The notes beneath the pieces are model-generated. The model had not been told where the DNA came from. It worked only from the letters and a program-made list of their open reading frames with translations, and made no database searches. Source: JAGVSZ01 sp035456405 (lineage in GTDB: Bacteria; Pseudomonadota; Gammaproteobacteria; Burkholderiales; SG8-39). From it: 64,000 nucleotides of DNA. The stretch is from the NCBI GenBank assembly GCA_035456405.1, contig DATIDG010000049.1, positions 62,001 to 126,000 on the forward strand, read 5' to 3'. Each line of letters opens with the position of its first letter. The first letter of the stretch is position 1. Positions 54,099 through 62,280 of the stretch are shown here, one piece after another. Made by a program: the position numbers and the translations under genes.

Positions 54099-54800
54099 AT
54101 GCTTGAGCGGGTGATCGCGGAGCTGTTAAGGCGGCTGCGAAGTGCGGCCAGTCCCGGACGTCGGGACCGATGGACGATCGCAGTCAGCAGCAAGCTGCGC
54201 GAAGTACGATTGCACAGCTGCGGCGTGATCGGCGATTGCCGCGGCGCATGCTGCGCGAGAGGCGTCCGCATTGACAAACCCGAAGCAGAGCGTCTAGCGG
54301 CCTTTGTCCGGGCGCATCCGGAACACTTCCGCCATCTCGCGGATCCCGAACACGCCCTGGTGCCGCTGAACGCCCTCGGCACGCCGCACCTCTGGCACAC
54401 TGAGGTCATCACGGCCGCGGGGGTCGGGCGCGGCGGCCTCTATCGCGCGTTCATTGCCGGCGAGACGGTCACGGCGTCCGACCAGGAGAGTGGGCACTGC
54501 GTGTTCAAGCTTCCCGACGACCGCTGCTCGTTTCAGGTGGCCGCAGTGGCGCTCGGGCACCACAAGTGGGAGTACAAACCTACGGCGTGCTGGTTGTTCC
54601 CGCTGAAGTACGCCACGGAGAGGACTCGCGACGGCGCTTCCTCGTATCACCTCGACTGGATCGGCTCGGTGCAGGAGAAGCTGGCGCAGTATCCGTGTTC
54701 GCGACGCGTGCCGGACGGGGCACCTGCGTCGGACGTGTTGAGGGAAGAGATCGAGTACTTCGCCGCCAAGTTCGGGTCTGGAGCCAAGCGCGAGCCGTGA
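54099..54800 (+). CDS. Cys-rich YkgJ/DUF3109-like metal-binding protein
   Basis: A 233-residue cytoplasmic protein. Cysteines lie in the pattern of metal-chelating YkgJ/DUF3109 proteins: IGDCRGACCARGV near residue 45, then GHCVFKLPDDRCSF, and HHKWEYKPTACWLFPL. Such proteins probably bind Fe-S or zinc; function is unknown. The ribosome site before ATG 54099 is weak. Isolated gene at the left of the gene-poor stretch. Confidence 0.65.
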   Translation: MLERVIAELLRRLRSAASPGRRDRWTIAVSSKLREVRLHSCGVIGDCRGACCARGVRIDKPEAERLAAFVRAHPEHFRHLADPEHALVPLNALGTPHLWHTEVITAAGVGRGGLYRAFIAGETVTASDQESGHCVFKLPDDRCSFQVAAVALGHHKWEYKPTACWLFPLKYATERTRDGASSYHLDWIGSVQEKLAQYPCSRRVPDGAPASDVLREEIEYFAAKFGSGAKREP

Positions 54801-55027
54801 CCGATTCGGAAAGCGGCCAGCTGTCTGTCGAATGAGCATGCCGGCAGCGTGACGGGCGTCGGGTCGTCGCGCCGCCTGCTGGAGCACTTGGTCGTCTGAC
54901 CCCGAGTGAGTTCGCCAGCAGAAAGGTCAGAATCCATGCGAGCTTTATCCCCCGCCTCAACCTAATAGCCCGGCACGCTCGCGCGTGGTCTTGCCGGTCT
55001 CGGCTTCACTTGACGCCGCAAGCTGAA

Positions 55028-55255
55028 CTAAACAGCGACCCCTAGGTCAGCTGGCGCGTCGGGTGCCGTCGAGACAACCACGACATCCCGACGATCGGCT
55101 TTGCCGCCGACCACGTCCTCGTTCAGCCACCATAGGTGACCGACATCGTCCGCCGACACCGGCCGGTCGAACGAAACGCATCGCAAGCCGGCGCGATAGT
55201 GATCCGGCGCTATGTCAACGCAAGTGCGGCAGCATCTTTCAATAATCGACATCAT
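55028..55255 (-). CDS. 75-residue hypothetical protein with strong ribosome site
   Basis: GGGAGG lies 5 nt before an ATG-ATG pair at 55255. The product starts MMSIIERCCRTCVDIAPDHY, contains HLWWLNEDVVGG and ends near LGVAV. A Cys-Cys-x2-Cys cluster near the N-terminus may bind metal. No family recognised. Base composition is lower in GC than the core genes, which fits acquired DNA. Confidence 0.45.
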   Translation of the reverse strand: MMSIIERCCRTCVDIAPDHYRAGLRCVSFDRPVSADDVGHLWWLNEDVVGGKADRRDVVVVSTAPDAPADLGVAV

Positions 55256-55626
55256 TTTCCCTCCCAAAGCAATGCGCGACACGCCGCCCGCATTGGGCAC
55301 CATGCCCGAGGGCGACATTGTGAGATGGCGCGTTGGGTCAATTGTGGTCGAGCAGACGCGAAGGGTGCGCTTGTCGCTGGGGAACGACGCCCTAATTTGG
55401 CTGCAGTCATTCACCGACGCCGACCCACCGAGCTCTGCAACGCGTCGCCCGTTGCCCCCGGGGCGCGGTGGCGTACGGGGTGCATGTCGGAACGCAACGA
55501 CATCGCCGAGGATTGGGTCCGGGATCGTCAACGGAACAATCCCCCATTCGTTCTATTGGAGTGCGCAGAAAGCAACCGCTGCGCATTTTTCGTCAACGCC
55601 TATTCATTCCAACACAGGACCCTGCT
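55256..55626. other. 371-nt stretch without a convincing gene
   Basis: Upstream region of two divergent small genes (55028-55255 and 55627-55872). It should contain both promoters, but I see no clear -10/-35 pair. Open frames here lack ribosome sites and have no recognisable domain. Confidence 0.4.
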
Positions 55627-55872
55627 ATGACCAAACTGATGAGCGTCGTTATTGCCGCCACGCTAGCCCTCGCGAGCGCTACCGCGTTCGCGCAAGGAAA
55701 GTCGCCTGATGTGCAGAAAGCGACGCCGGCCACGCCTGCGACGCCCGCGATCCCGGCGCCCGGCGGTGCAGCTACGCCTGCCACGCCTGCTACAGCGGCG
55801 ACACCCGCCGCTCCCACGAAGGGGCCGGACGCAAAGCAAGGAAAGGGACAGGCGAAAGGCCAGACGAAGTAA
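55627..55872 (+). CDS. Exported Ala/Pro/Thr repeat protein
   Basis: An 81-residue protein. MTKLMSVVIAATLALASATAFA is a Sec signal peptide with an AFA-Q cleavage site. The mature part is low complexity: repeated ATPATPA units (about residues 31-65) and a Gly/Lys/Gln tail (KQGKGQAKGQTK). It resembles small cell-envelope or periplasmic spacer proteins. Function unknown. No strong SD is seen (CAGGACCCTGCT before ATG). Confidence 0.6.
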   Translation: MTKLMSVVIAATLALASATAFAQGKSPDVQKATPATPATPAIPAPGGAATPATPATAATPAAPTKGPDAKQGKGQAKGQTK

Positions 55873-56316
55873 CAGGTCTTAATGGTAAGTGTCGGGAGCG
55901 GACGTCAGTCTGCTTCCGTCATTTGCGAGCACTCGCCGCGCGATCCCGGCGCGCCCCAGCGCAGCCGCTTCAGCTTGCTCAAGATCACCGACCGGCGCCG
56001 CGCGCGCCACGACGCCAGCGCCACCGGAAGGGCCCAGGTACGCCGCGCCGTTGCGGGGGGTGAAAGTGTTGTGCCCTCGGGTTCGCCCGGGGGCTTTTCT
56101 TTTCTATACTCGCCCTCCTTATACCAAGCTGCGCGCTCCTCACTTGAATACTCGGTTGGGGTTCAAGGGGGCGCGACTCAGCCTTTTTTTGCGCTCCCCC
56201 AACTAAATGGGCGCAAAAAGGAGCTCGCCTGTGTTGCGAGGTTCTTGTTTGGCGCGCGAGGAGCTACCATTGTCGCCGAGGCTCGCTTGAGTAAGACGCC
56301 ACGGGGGCTCAGCGGC
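55873..56316. other. 444-nt stretch holding only terminator copy 2
   Basis: No supported gene. The intrinsic terminator at 56073-56106 lies 200 nt after the repeat protein and may end its transcript. AT-richer than the flanking core genes. Confidence 0.4.
56073..56106 (+). terminator. Intrinsic terminator (family copy 2)
   Basis: GCCCTCGGG (56073-56081), loop TTCG, CCCGGGGGC (56086-56094), then TTTTCTTTTC. Same stem ends, same TTTTCTTTT tail and the same upstream GGGGTGA word as copy 1 at 53873, so the two are relatives rather than independent hairpins. Confidence 0.75.
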
Positions 56317-56550
56317 TCACGAGTAGTTCCACTCCCGCTCGGTCAAGTCACTCGAGCCCAGCACGCGAACCGTGCTTGGGGCGTTCGCCGAAGCCCACAT
56401 CTTCGCGTAGCCGATCGCGAGACGACGGTCCGCGAAGCAACTTGGCTTCCCCGCGCCGTCCGCCACGACTTCCCACCAGATTCGAGATCTCGGGCGTACC
56501 AGCACGAGCCGGGTCGACCGGATGGCAGAGCGAATCAATCCGATAGCCAT
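56317..56550 (-). CDS. 77-residue hypothetical protein
   Basis: GGAGG lies 9 nt before the ATG at 56550. The product starts MAIGLIRSAIRSTRLVLV, contains WWEVVADGAGKPSCFADRRL and AIGYAKMWASANAPSTVRVLG, and ends REWNYS. The strand-helix-strand pattern recalls DUF2188-like stress proteins, but I cannot confirm that. An ATG 5 codons upstream overlaps the ribosome site and is rejected. Confidence 0.45.
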   Translation of the reverse strand: MAIGLIRSAIRSTRLVLVRPRSRIWWEVVADGAGKPSCFADRRLAIGYAKMWASANAPSTVRVLGSSDLTEREWNYS

Positions 56551-57151
56551 GCACCCGTCCTCCATGCACGAGATGAGCCGGGCGTTGCGCGTCGTCCTCG
56601 GTGTCTGCGTATTGCGTCGAAGCTGCGGAGGCAGTGCCGGAAGCGACGAGCTCGCGCAAGGCAGGGGACACTATCTGCCTTTGGGCCTCTGACTGGCGTG
56701 ACCAAGTGCCACCCGCGAGCGCGTTTTGACACAGTTTTTCATTGATGCGGCGCGCCGAAGTCGATCGTGGGTGTGCGCGCAGTTCAGAAGTATGGCGAAC
56801 GAGCAAACCAACTTGCGGTGCATGTCCGCGCAGGTGCCGTACCCCACATCTTTCGCAACTGGAGGGATGCAGGGTGCCGCCAGGTTCTACCGTCCCGCCC
56901 TAGCGCCACTCGCTAGGGACTGAGGTAGCCTTCGCTCATGGCGCAAGGCGGCTCAAGGCAGGTCGGCGCCCCACTGCGCGAACGCCTCCCTAGTCTCAGT
57001 CAACCGCTCGAGACTCGATGCGTGGTCGACGGGCAGGCACCAAACTGCCAACCGCAATGGCGGCCTCTGCGTCTACCTGGCATTCTGCCCTCGCGTCAAA
57101 CGCGGCTGCTTATCGCCGGTAGCGGCGCGACCTTTGGCGACGAGAGCGCGT
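56551..57151. other. 601-nt stretch without a convincing gene
   Basis: Several open frames, none with a ribosome site or recognisable domain. It lies where the catalytic half of the integrase at 57152-57450 would have been if the gene was once complete, so it may be decayed element DNA. It contains the inverted repeat at 56898-56918. Confidence 0.4.
56898..56918. repeat. Perfect 8-bp inverted repeat
   Basis: CCCTAGCG (56898-56905) and CGCTAGGG (56911-56918) with loop CCACT. No T-run follows on either strand, so it is not a standard terminator. It lies in gene-free DNA downstream of the integrase remnant; it could be a recombinase or regulator site. Confidence 0.35.
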
Positions 57152-57450
57152 CTAGGTGGTCGGCCCACCGCTGCGGCAATCGAGCTGCGGGTCGAGCCCG
57201 TCGTCGCGCGCCCGCCGTAGCCCGTCCCAGCGCGCGACGGCCTTTTCCCAGCCAATCGCCGGCCAGCGCCCGAGTCTGATCTGGCGCAGCCGCTTGTCGA
57301 CCGGGAGCGGTAGGTCCACATGCGCGCTGTGGCGCCGTAGCACGCGAGCCTCAGTCCGGGGAATGACCTGAAGGTCAGCCAGGCGCCCGGCGCGAGCGCG
57401 CGGGCTTCGCCGGTGACGAACCTTTTCGCATCGGCGCTCGGCCCCGCCTT
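57152..57450 (-). pseudogene. Frameshifted N-terminal remnant of a tyrosine recombinase (DUF4102-type integrase)
   Basis: In one frame (57450-57286) the sequence reads AKRFVTGEARALAPG and GLRLACYGATARMWTYRSR; in another (57309-57152) it continues KRLRQIRLGRWPAIGWEKAV and ARDDGLDPQL. Joined, this is the DUF4102 arm-binding domain of P4-type integrases (G-L-x-L ... W-x-Y-R-x-R ... LG-x-x-P ... A-R ... G-x-DP). The shift is near 57290-57310, and a stop at 57152 removes the catalytic domain. This points to an old integrated element here. Confidence 0.55.
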
Positions 57451-57526
57451 GGAGGTTGCGCAGAGTCTCGCCCATCTGCGGTTTGGTTTTCGGGCGACCC
57501 CCGGGTCGGCTGGCATTCCGATCCGT

Positions 57527-57913
57527 CTACAGCCTGGCGTGCGTCGCGCCGCTCCGCGCCTCGGCCCGCGCCTGGCAGTCGGTGCACCGGACCGCGGTCG
57601 GGCGCGCCTGGAGCCGCTCGAGCGCGATGTCCGCCCCGCAATCCACGCACACGCCATACGTGCCGGCCGCGAGCCGAGCGCGCGCCGTGTTCAGCTCGCG
57701 CAACTCGGCGACGTCGCGCTGCACCTCCGCGATGTCGACCGTGGTGATCAGGTCGGCGTTGGCGTAGTCGCCGCCTTCGATAATCTGGTCGATCGCGGCC
57801 GAGCCGGTCACCTCACGCGCGGAGGCCAGCTTTGCGCGCATCTCCTCCTCAAGCTGCGTACGCCGGCGTTCCAGGAGCGCTCCGAATCGGGCGAGGGTGG
57901 CTTGGTCGAGCAT
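57527..57913 (-). CDS. TraR/DksA-type zinc-finger protein
   Basis: A 128-residue protein. An N-terminal helical hairpin (LERRRTQLEEEMRAKLASA) is followed by a zinc finger with Cys89-x2-Cys92 and Cys110-x2-Cys113 (YGVCVDCGADI, VRCTDCQARAE). Such proteins bind the RNA polymerase secondary channel and alter stringent-response transcription; short versions are common on mobile elements. It lacks the length of chromosomal DksA. It lies next to the integrase remnant and is divergent from the thioredoxin gene. Confidence 0.85.
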   Translation of the reverse strand: MLDQATLARFGALLERRRTQLEEEMRAKLASAREVTGSAAIDQIIEGGDYANADLITTVDIAEVQRDVAELRELNTARARLAAGTYGVCVDCGADIALERLQARPTAVRCTDCQARAEARSGATHARL

Positions 57914-58061
57914 GATGAACTCCCAACGATTCTTACACTCACGTTAACCGGGAGGCCGGCCTGTCCTTTGACGGAGATCAACCGGGCGACCGGCTGCGCG
58001 GCGGCGGTTGAACACGACGATCCAGCCCCCATTATCAGACGTTAGTGTCAGGAAGACACCC

Positions 58062-58916
58062 ATGCCCGCCATTTCGTTCGATTCCACCACCGCAACCTTC
58101 GAGCAGGACGTCCTAGAGCGCTCGAAAACCGTTCCCGTTTTGGTGGATTTCTGGGCGCCGTGGTGCGCGCCGTGCCGCGCCCTGAAGCCGATCCTCGAAA
58201 AGCTCGCGGTCGAGTACGACGGGCGCTTCCTGCTGGCCAAGGTGAACACGGACGAGAACCCCGAGATCGCCGGTGCGTACGGCGTCCGCGGAATCCCGAA
58301 TGTCAAGGCTTTCGTCGGCGGTGAGCTTGCCGACGAGTTCACCGGCGCCCTGCCGGAGTCGGGCGTTCGGCGCTTCCTTGAGAAGCTGGTTCCGTCGCCC
58401 GCGGAGCAGCTGCGACGTGCGGCGCGCGAAGCGCTCGCGCAGGGAGATCGCGCGACCGCGGAAGCGCAGCTGCGCGAGGCGCTCGAGCACGATGCGCTCA
58501 ACGATGCCGCGCGCATCGACCTCGCCGAGCTTCTGGTCGCGCGGGACGACTACGACGGCGCTGATGCCGCGCTCGCAGCCATGCCGGAGGAGCGTCGCGA
58601 CGAGCGCGCCGCGGCGCTCGCGGCCAAAGTGGCGCTGTGGAAGCGGGGGCAGAGCCTGCCAGACCTTGCGACCCTGAAGGCTAGCGTCGATGCCCGGCCG
58701 GAGGACCTCGGCGCACGCCTCGGTTACGCGGAGCGGCTTGCGGCGGAAGGGCAGCTACGGCCTGCGCTGGACGAGCTGCTCGAGGTGGTCCGGCGCGACC
58801 GCGGCGAGCGTCGCGAGCACGCGCGCAAGACCATCGTTACGCTGTTCGGAATGGCGGGCGACCAGCCCGACCTGGTGGGCGAATATCGCCGGAGGCTCGC
58901 GGGCGTCCTGTACTGA
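58062..58916 (+). CDS. Thioredoxin-like co-chaperone (YbbN/CnoX type)
   Basis: A 284-residue protein: residues 1-110 are a thioredoxin domain with the motif WAPWCAPCRALKP (Cys35, Cys38; CAPC instead of CGPC), and the rest is a TPR-like helical region (LREALEHDALNDAARIDLAE). This is the layout of E. coli YbbN/CnoX, a redox-linked chaperedoxin. Start at 58062 with AGGAAG upstream. First gene of the housekeeping block after the eroded stretch. Confidence 0.9.
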   Translation: MPAISFDSTTATFEQDVLERSKTVPVLVDFWAPWCAPCRALKPILEKLAVEYDGRFLLAKVNTDENPEIAGAYGVRGIPNVKAFVGGELADEFTGALPESGVRRFLEKLVPSPAEQLRRAAREALAQGDRATAEAQLREALEHDALNDAARIDLAELLVARDDYDGADAALAAMPEERRDERAAALAAKVALWKRGQSLPDLATLKASVDARPEDLGARLGYAERLAAEGQLRPALDELLEVVRRDRGERREHARKTIVTLFGMAGDQPDLVGEYRRRLAGVLY

Positions 58917-59002
58917 ACCCGGGCTGCTGCCCGCCCTAGCGGGGCGGCTCATTTTTGAGGCACAATCGCCGGCAATCGCGCTCTGCCCGATATGCCGACG
59001 AC

Positions 59003-59590
59003 ATGGACGCCCCGCTGATCCTGACCCTCGACTCGCATGGGGTCCCGCATCGCTGGGTGACCTGGCAGCAGGCCTGCTTCTACTACGCCAAGAACCTGGT
59101 GGCCTGGACGCTCGGGCAGACGGCGTTCACCGCCTATGGTGGCATCTGCCGTGCCACCGGCGAACGCTCGAGCATCACCGGCCACTCGATCATCGCCGTG
59201 AAGGGCAAAGCGATGGCGATGAAGGGGTTCGCGCAGATCCCCCCGCTGAACAACCGGGAGCTATTCCGGCGCGATCGCCACCTGTGTGCCTACTGCGGCG
59301 GGGAGTTCAGCTTCCTGCGGCTCACGCGGGACCACATCGTGCCGCTCTCGCGCGGCGGGCGTGACACGTGGACCAACGTGGTCACCGCGTGCCGGCACTG
59401 CAACGGCGTGAAGCGCAACCGCACGCCCGACGAGGCGGGCGTCGAGCTGTACTACGTGCCCTACGTGCCGAACAAGGCCGAGTACCTGATCCTCACCAAC
59501 CGCCGCATCCTGGCGGACCAGATGGAGTTCCTCCTCCAGCACGTGGCGTCCCACAGCCGCGTGTTCGATCTCGTGCACGCCAACGGGTAG
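59003..59590 (+). CDS. HNH endonuclease family protein
   Basis: A 195-residue protein. The HNH core is LCAYCGGEFSFLRLTRDHIV with zinc Cys95/Cys98, Asp110-His111, then Asn125 and Cys130/Cys133 (TACRHCNGVKRNR). The first 85 residues form a conserved lead domain (LTLDSHGVPHRWVTWQQAC). This group is widespread in chromosomes and may act in DNA repair rather than defence. The start at 59003 lies shortly after a non-coding GC-rich spacer. Confidence 0.88.
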   Translation: MDAPLILTLDSHGVPHRWVTWQQACFYYAKNLVAWTLGQTAFTAYGGICRATGERSSITGHSIIAVKGKAMAMKGFAQIPPLNNRELFRRDRHLCAYCGGEFSFLRLTRDHIVPLSRGGRDTWTNVVTACRHCNGVKRNRTPDEAGVELYYVPYVPNKAEYLILTNRRILADQMEFLLQHVASHSRVFDLVHANG

Positions 59591-59617
59591 CGCGGCGCGC
59601 GCCGCGCGCGGGCTCAA

Positions 59618-60631
59618 ATGGCCCAGGACTTCTGGCGGAACTCCGGGTTTCACCTGCTCGAGCGCGACGCCGCCGGGCGGCTGTGCGTCACCAACGACTT
59701 CCTGCGCGCCTACCTCCTGCGTCCCGAGATCCGGCCGGTGGAGGAGTCCGGGCCCGGCGAAATCACGCTCCACGGTCAGCTGCTCGACGAGCCGCGCAGG
59801 GTAGTGACTGCGAGGGATCTCGAGGCGATCGAGGACGAGGATGCGCGCTTCAACTACCGGGTCATGCTCGACTTCCGTGCGCGACTGCTCGCGGCGGACT
59901 CGGTCGAGGCATGCTACCTCGGCCTCTTTGCGGGCGAGGTCACGACCCCGCCGCTCTTCATCGACCAACTCGTCCAGATCATCCTGCGCCACGTGCTGGA
60001 GAGCGTCGAGGATCCGCTTGAGCCGCGCGCCGCGGAGATCTTCTATCGCGAGCAGAAGGCGAGCGTCGACAACGGGCAGATCATGCTCGCCGACCTCGAG
60101 ACGGTGGGGCTGCACGCCACCGGCGGCACCTACGGGAGCCTCGGACGGCTGATCGTGGACGCGCAGACGCCGATGCGGGCGGTGAACCTGGACGTCCTGG
60201 ACCGCGACAATGCGCACCTGTACTGGCTGCGCGACCAGCACCACGACTTCGTCATCAGCGTCAACCACGGGCGCGCGGCGCTCGCGGCCTTCGCGCGGGT
60301 CATCGAGCGGTGGATCGCGCATTTCCTCGGGGTCGAGGTCGCGGTGACGCCGGTCCGGCAGATCGAGGACGAGCGCTGGGCCTGGCACATCGGCCTCGAC
60401 GCGCAATCCACCGCCGTGCTGAACGACCTGTGGCACGGCGACGAGGTCGAGCCCGGCCGGCTGCGGCGACTGCTTGCGCTCTTTCGGCTCGAGTTCGCGG
60501 AGCGGGCGGCGATGCGGCGGGACATCGCCGGCCGGCCCGTGTATCTCGCGCTCGCGATGAACGAGGAGAACGTGGTGCGCATGAAGCCGCAGAACTTGCT
60601 GCTCAATCTGCCCATGGCCGCGCCATCGTGA
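59618..60631 (+). CDS. Conserved DUF6352-like protein
   Basis: A 337-residue soluble protein starting MAQDFWRNSGFHLLERDAAG and VTNDFLRAYLLRPEI, a wording I associate with DUF6352 proteins of proteobacteria. Function unknown. No membrane segment and no recognisable catalytic motif. Its stop overlaps the glycosylase start by GTGA, so they are co-translated. Confidence 0.7.
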   Translation: MAQDFWRNSGFHLLERDAAGRLCVTNDFLRAYLLRPEIRPVEESGPGEITLHGQLLDEPRRVVTARDLEAIEDEDARFNYRVMLDFRARLLAADSVEACYLGLFAGEVTTPPLFIDQLVQIILRHVLESVEDPLEPRAAEIFYREQKASVDNGQIMLADLETVGLHATGGTYGSLGRLIVDAQTPMRAVNLDVLDRDNAHLYWLRDQHHDFVISVNHGRAALAAFARVIERWIAHFLGVEVAVTPVRQIEDERWAWHIGLDAQSTAVLNDLWHGDEVEPGRLRRLLALFRLEFAERAAMRRDIAGRPVYLALAMNEENVVRMKPQNLLLNLPMAAPS

Positions 60632-61263
60632 TTGGCGACACCACCGTAATCCCGGATTACTGGCTGCGCGCCAAGCGGTCGCTCGCGCGGCGCGATCCGG
60701 TGATGTCGGGGATCATGCGCGCGTATCCGCGCGTCGCGCTGCGCAGCCGCGGCGACCCGTTCCACACGCTCGCACGGTCCATCGTCGGCCAGCAGATCTC
60801 GGTGAAGGCGGCCGACACGGTGTGGGCTCGGTTTACCGCGGCCGCGCCGACGCTCGCCCCGGAGGCGGTCCTTGCGCTCGGACTGCCCCGGATGCGCGCG
60901 TGCGGGCTGTCCGGACGCAAGGCCGAGTACCTGCACGACCTCGCACGCCACTTCGCCGACGGCACGATACACGTGCACCGCTGGCCGGAAATGGACGACG
61001 AGGCGGTGATCGCCGAGCTGGTGCAGGTGCGCGGCATCGGCCGGTGGACGGCAGAGATGTTTCTCATGTTCAACCTCCTGCGTCCCGACGTGCTGCCGGT
61101 CGCCGACCTCGGGCTGCAGCGCGCTGCGAGCCTGCACTACCGTCGCGGGAGGCCGATCGCGATCGGAGCGCTGCGCGCGCTCGGGGAACGCTGGGCGCCC
61201 TGGCGCTCGGTCGCGACATGGTACCTGTGGCGCTCGCTCGACCCGGTGCCGATCGAGTACTGA
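60628..61263 (+). CDS. DNA-3-methyladenine glycosylase (AlkA-like, HhH-GPD)
   Basis: A 211-residue base-excision glycosylase. The helix-hairpin-helix is LVQVRGIGRWTAEMFLMF (131-148) and the catalytic Asp160 sits in LPVADLGL. SIVGQQISVKAADTVWARF is the AlkA-type substrate-pocket helix. It removes alkylated purines. It lacks the N-terminal domain of E. coli AlkA, as is normal for this shorter group. GTG start coupled to the DUF6352-like gene; accA follows 33 nt later. Confidence 0.9.
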   Translation: MIGDTTVIPDYWLRAKRSLARRDPVMSGIMRAYPRVALRSRGDPFHTLARSIVGQQISVKAADTVWARFTAAAPTLAPEAVLALGLPRMRACGLSGRKAEYLHDLARHFADGTIHVHRWPEMDDEAVIAELVQVRGIGRWTAEMFLMFNLLRPDVLPVADLGLQRAASLHYRRGRPIAIGALRALGERWAPWRSVATWYLWRSLDPVPIEY

Positions 61264-61296
61264 GGGGGCCTGCGACTGCAGTAGAATCCCCGACCC

Positions 61297-62280
61297 ATGG
61301 CGCCGCCCGCCCTCAAGTCCACCTTTCTCGAGTTCGAGCAGCCGATCGCGGAGCTCGAGGCGCGCATTGACGAGCTGCGCTACGTGCAGGACGACTCGGC
61401 CGTCGACATTTCGGAGGAGATCTCGCGGCTCCAGAAGAAGAGCCAGTCGCTCACCAAGGAGATCTACGGCAAGCTGTCGCCGTGGCAGGTCGCGCAAGTG
61501 GCGCGCCATCCGCAGCGGCCGTACACCCTCGACTACGTCGGGGCGCTCTTCACCGGGTTCGAGGAGTTGCACGGCGATCGCGCGTTCGCCGACGACCCGT
61601 CAATCGTCGGCGGTCTCGCGCGCTTCAACGGCCAGGCGGTGATGGTGATCGGTCACCAGAAGGGGCGCGACACGAAGGAGAAGATCCACCGCAATTTTGG
61701 CATGCCGCGGCCGGAGGGCTACCGCAAGGCGATGCGCCTCATGCGGCTCGCGGAGAAGTTCGGCCTGCCGGTGATCACCTTCATCGACACCCCAGGGGCC
61801 TATCCTGGCATCGGCGCGGAGGAGCGCGGTCAGTCGGAGGCGATCGGCCGCTGCCTGTACGCGATGGCCGAGCTGAAGGTGCCGATCGTCTGCAACATCA
61901 TCGGCGAAGGCGGCTCGGGCGGCGCGCTCGCCATCGCCGTCGGCGACGTCGTGACGATGATGCAGTACAGCACCTATTCGGTGATCTCGCCCGAGGGCTG
62001 CGCGTCGATCCTCTGGAAGAACGCGGAGATGGCGCCCGAGGCCGCGGAGACGCTCGGTATCACCGCCGCGCGACTCAAGCAGCTCGGGCTGGTCGACAAG
62101 ATCGTCACCGAGCCGCTCGGCGGCGCCCATCGCGACCATGCGGCGGCCGCGCAGAACCTGAAGAAGGCGCTGCAGGACGCGCTGCGCAGCCTCGCGGACA
62201 AGAGCCAGTCGGAGCTCGCCGAAGAGCGCTTCGAGCGGCTGATGGGCCATGGCAAGTTCAAGGAAGCGACGGTCAAGTGA
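61297..62280 (+). CDS. accA: Acetyl-CoA carboxylase carboxyltransferase subunit alpha
   Basis: A 327-residue subunit that, with AccD, transfers CO2 from biotin to acetyl-CoA in fatty acid synthesis. It opens with the coiled LEFEQPIAELEARIDELR and contains FIDTPGAYPGIGAEERGQSE and NIIGEGGSGGALAIAVGD. Length and ending match other proteobacterial AccA. Its last 32 nt overlap the start of tilS. Confidence 0.97.
   Translation: MAPPALKSTFLEFEQPIAELEARIDELRYVQDDSAVDISEEISRLQKKSQSLTKEIYGKLSPWQVAQVARHPQRPYTLDYVGALFTGFEELHGDRAFADDPSIVGGLARFNGQAVMVIGHQKGRDTKEKIHRNFGMPRPEGYRKAMRLMRLAEKFGLPVITFIDTPGAYPGIGAEERGQSEAIGRCLYAMAELKVPIVCNIIGEGGSGGALAIAVGDVVTMMQYSTYSVISPEGCASILWKNAEMAPEAAETLGITAARLKQLGLVDKIVTEPLGGAHRDHAAAAQNLKKALQDALRSLADKSQSELAEERFERLMGHGKFKEATVK

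Noticed and set aside
57413..58045. Plus-strand open frame over the DksA-like gene
   Set aside because: Antisense to a zinc-finger protein with four well-spaced cysteines.
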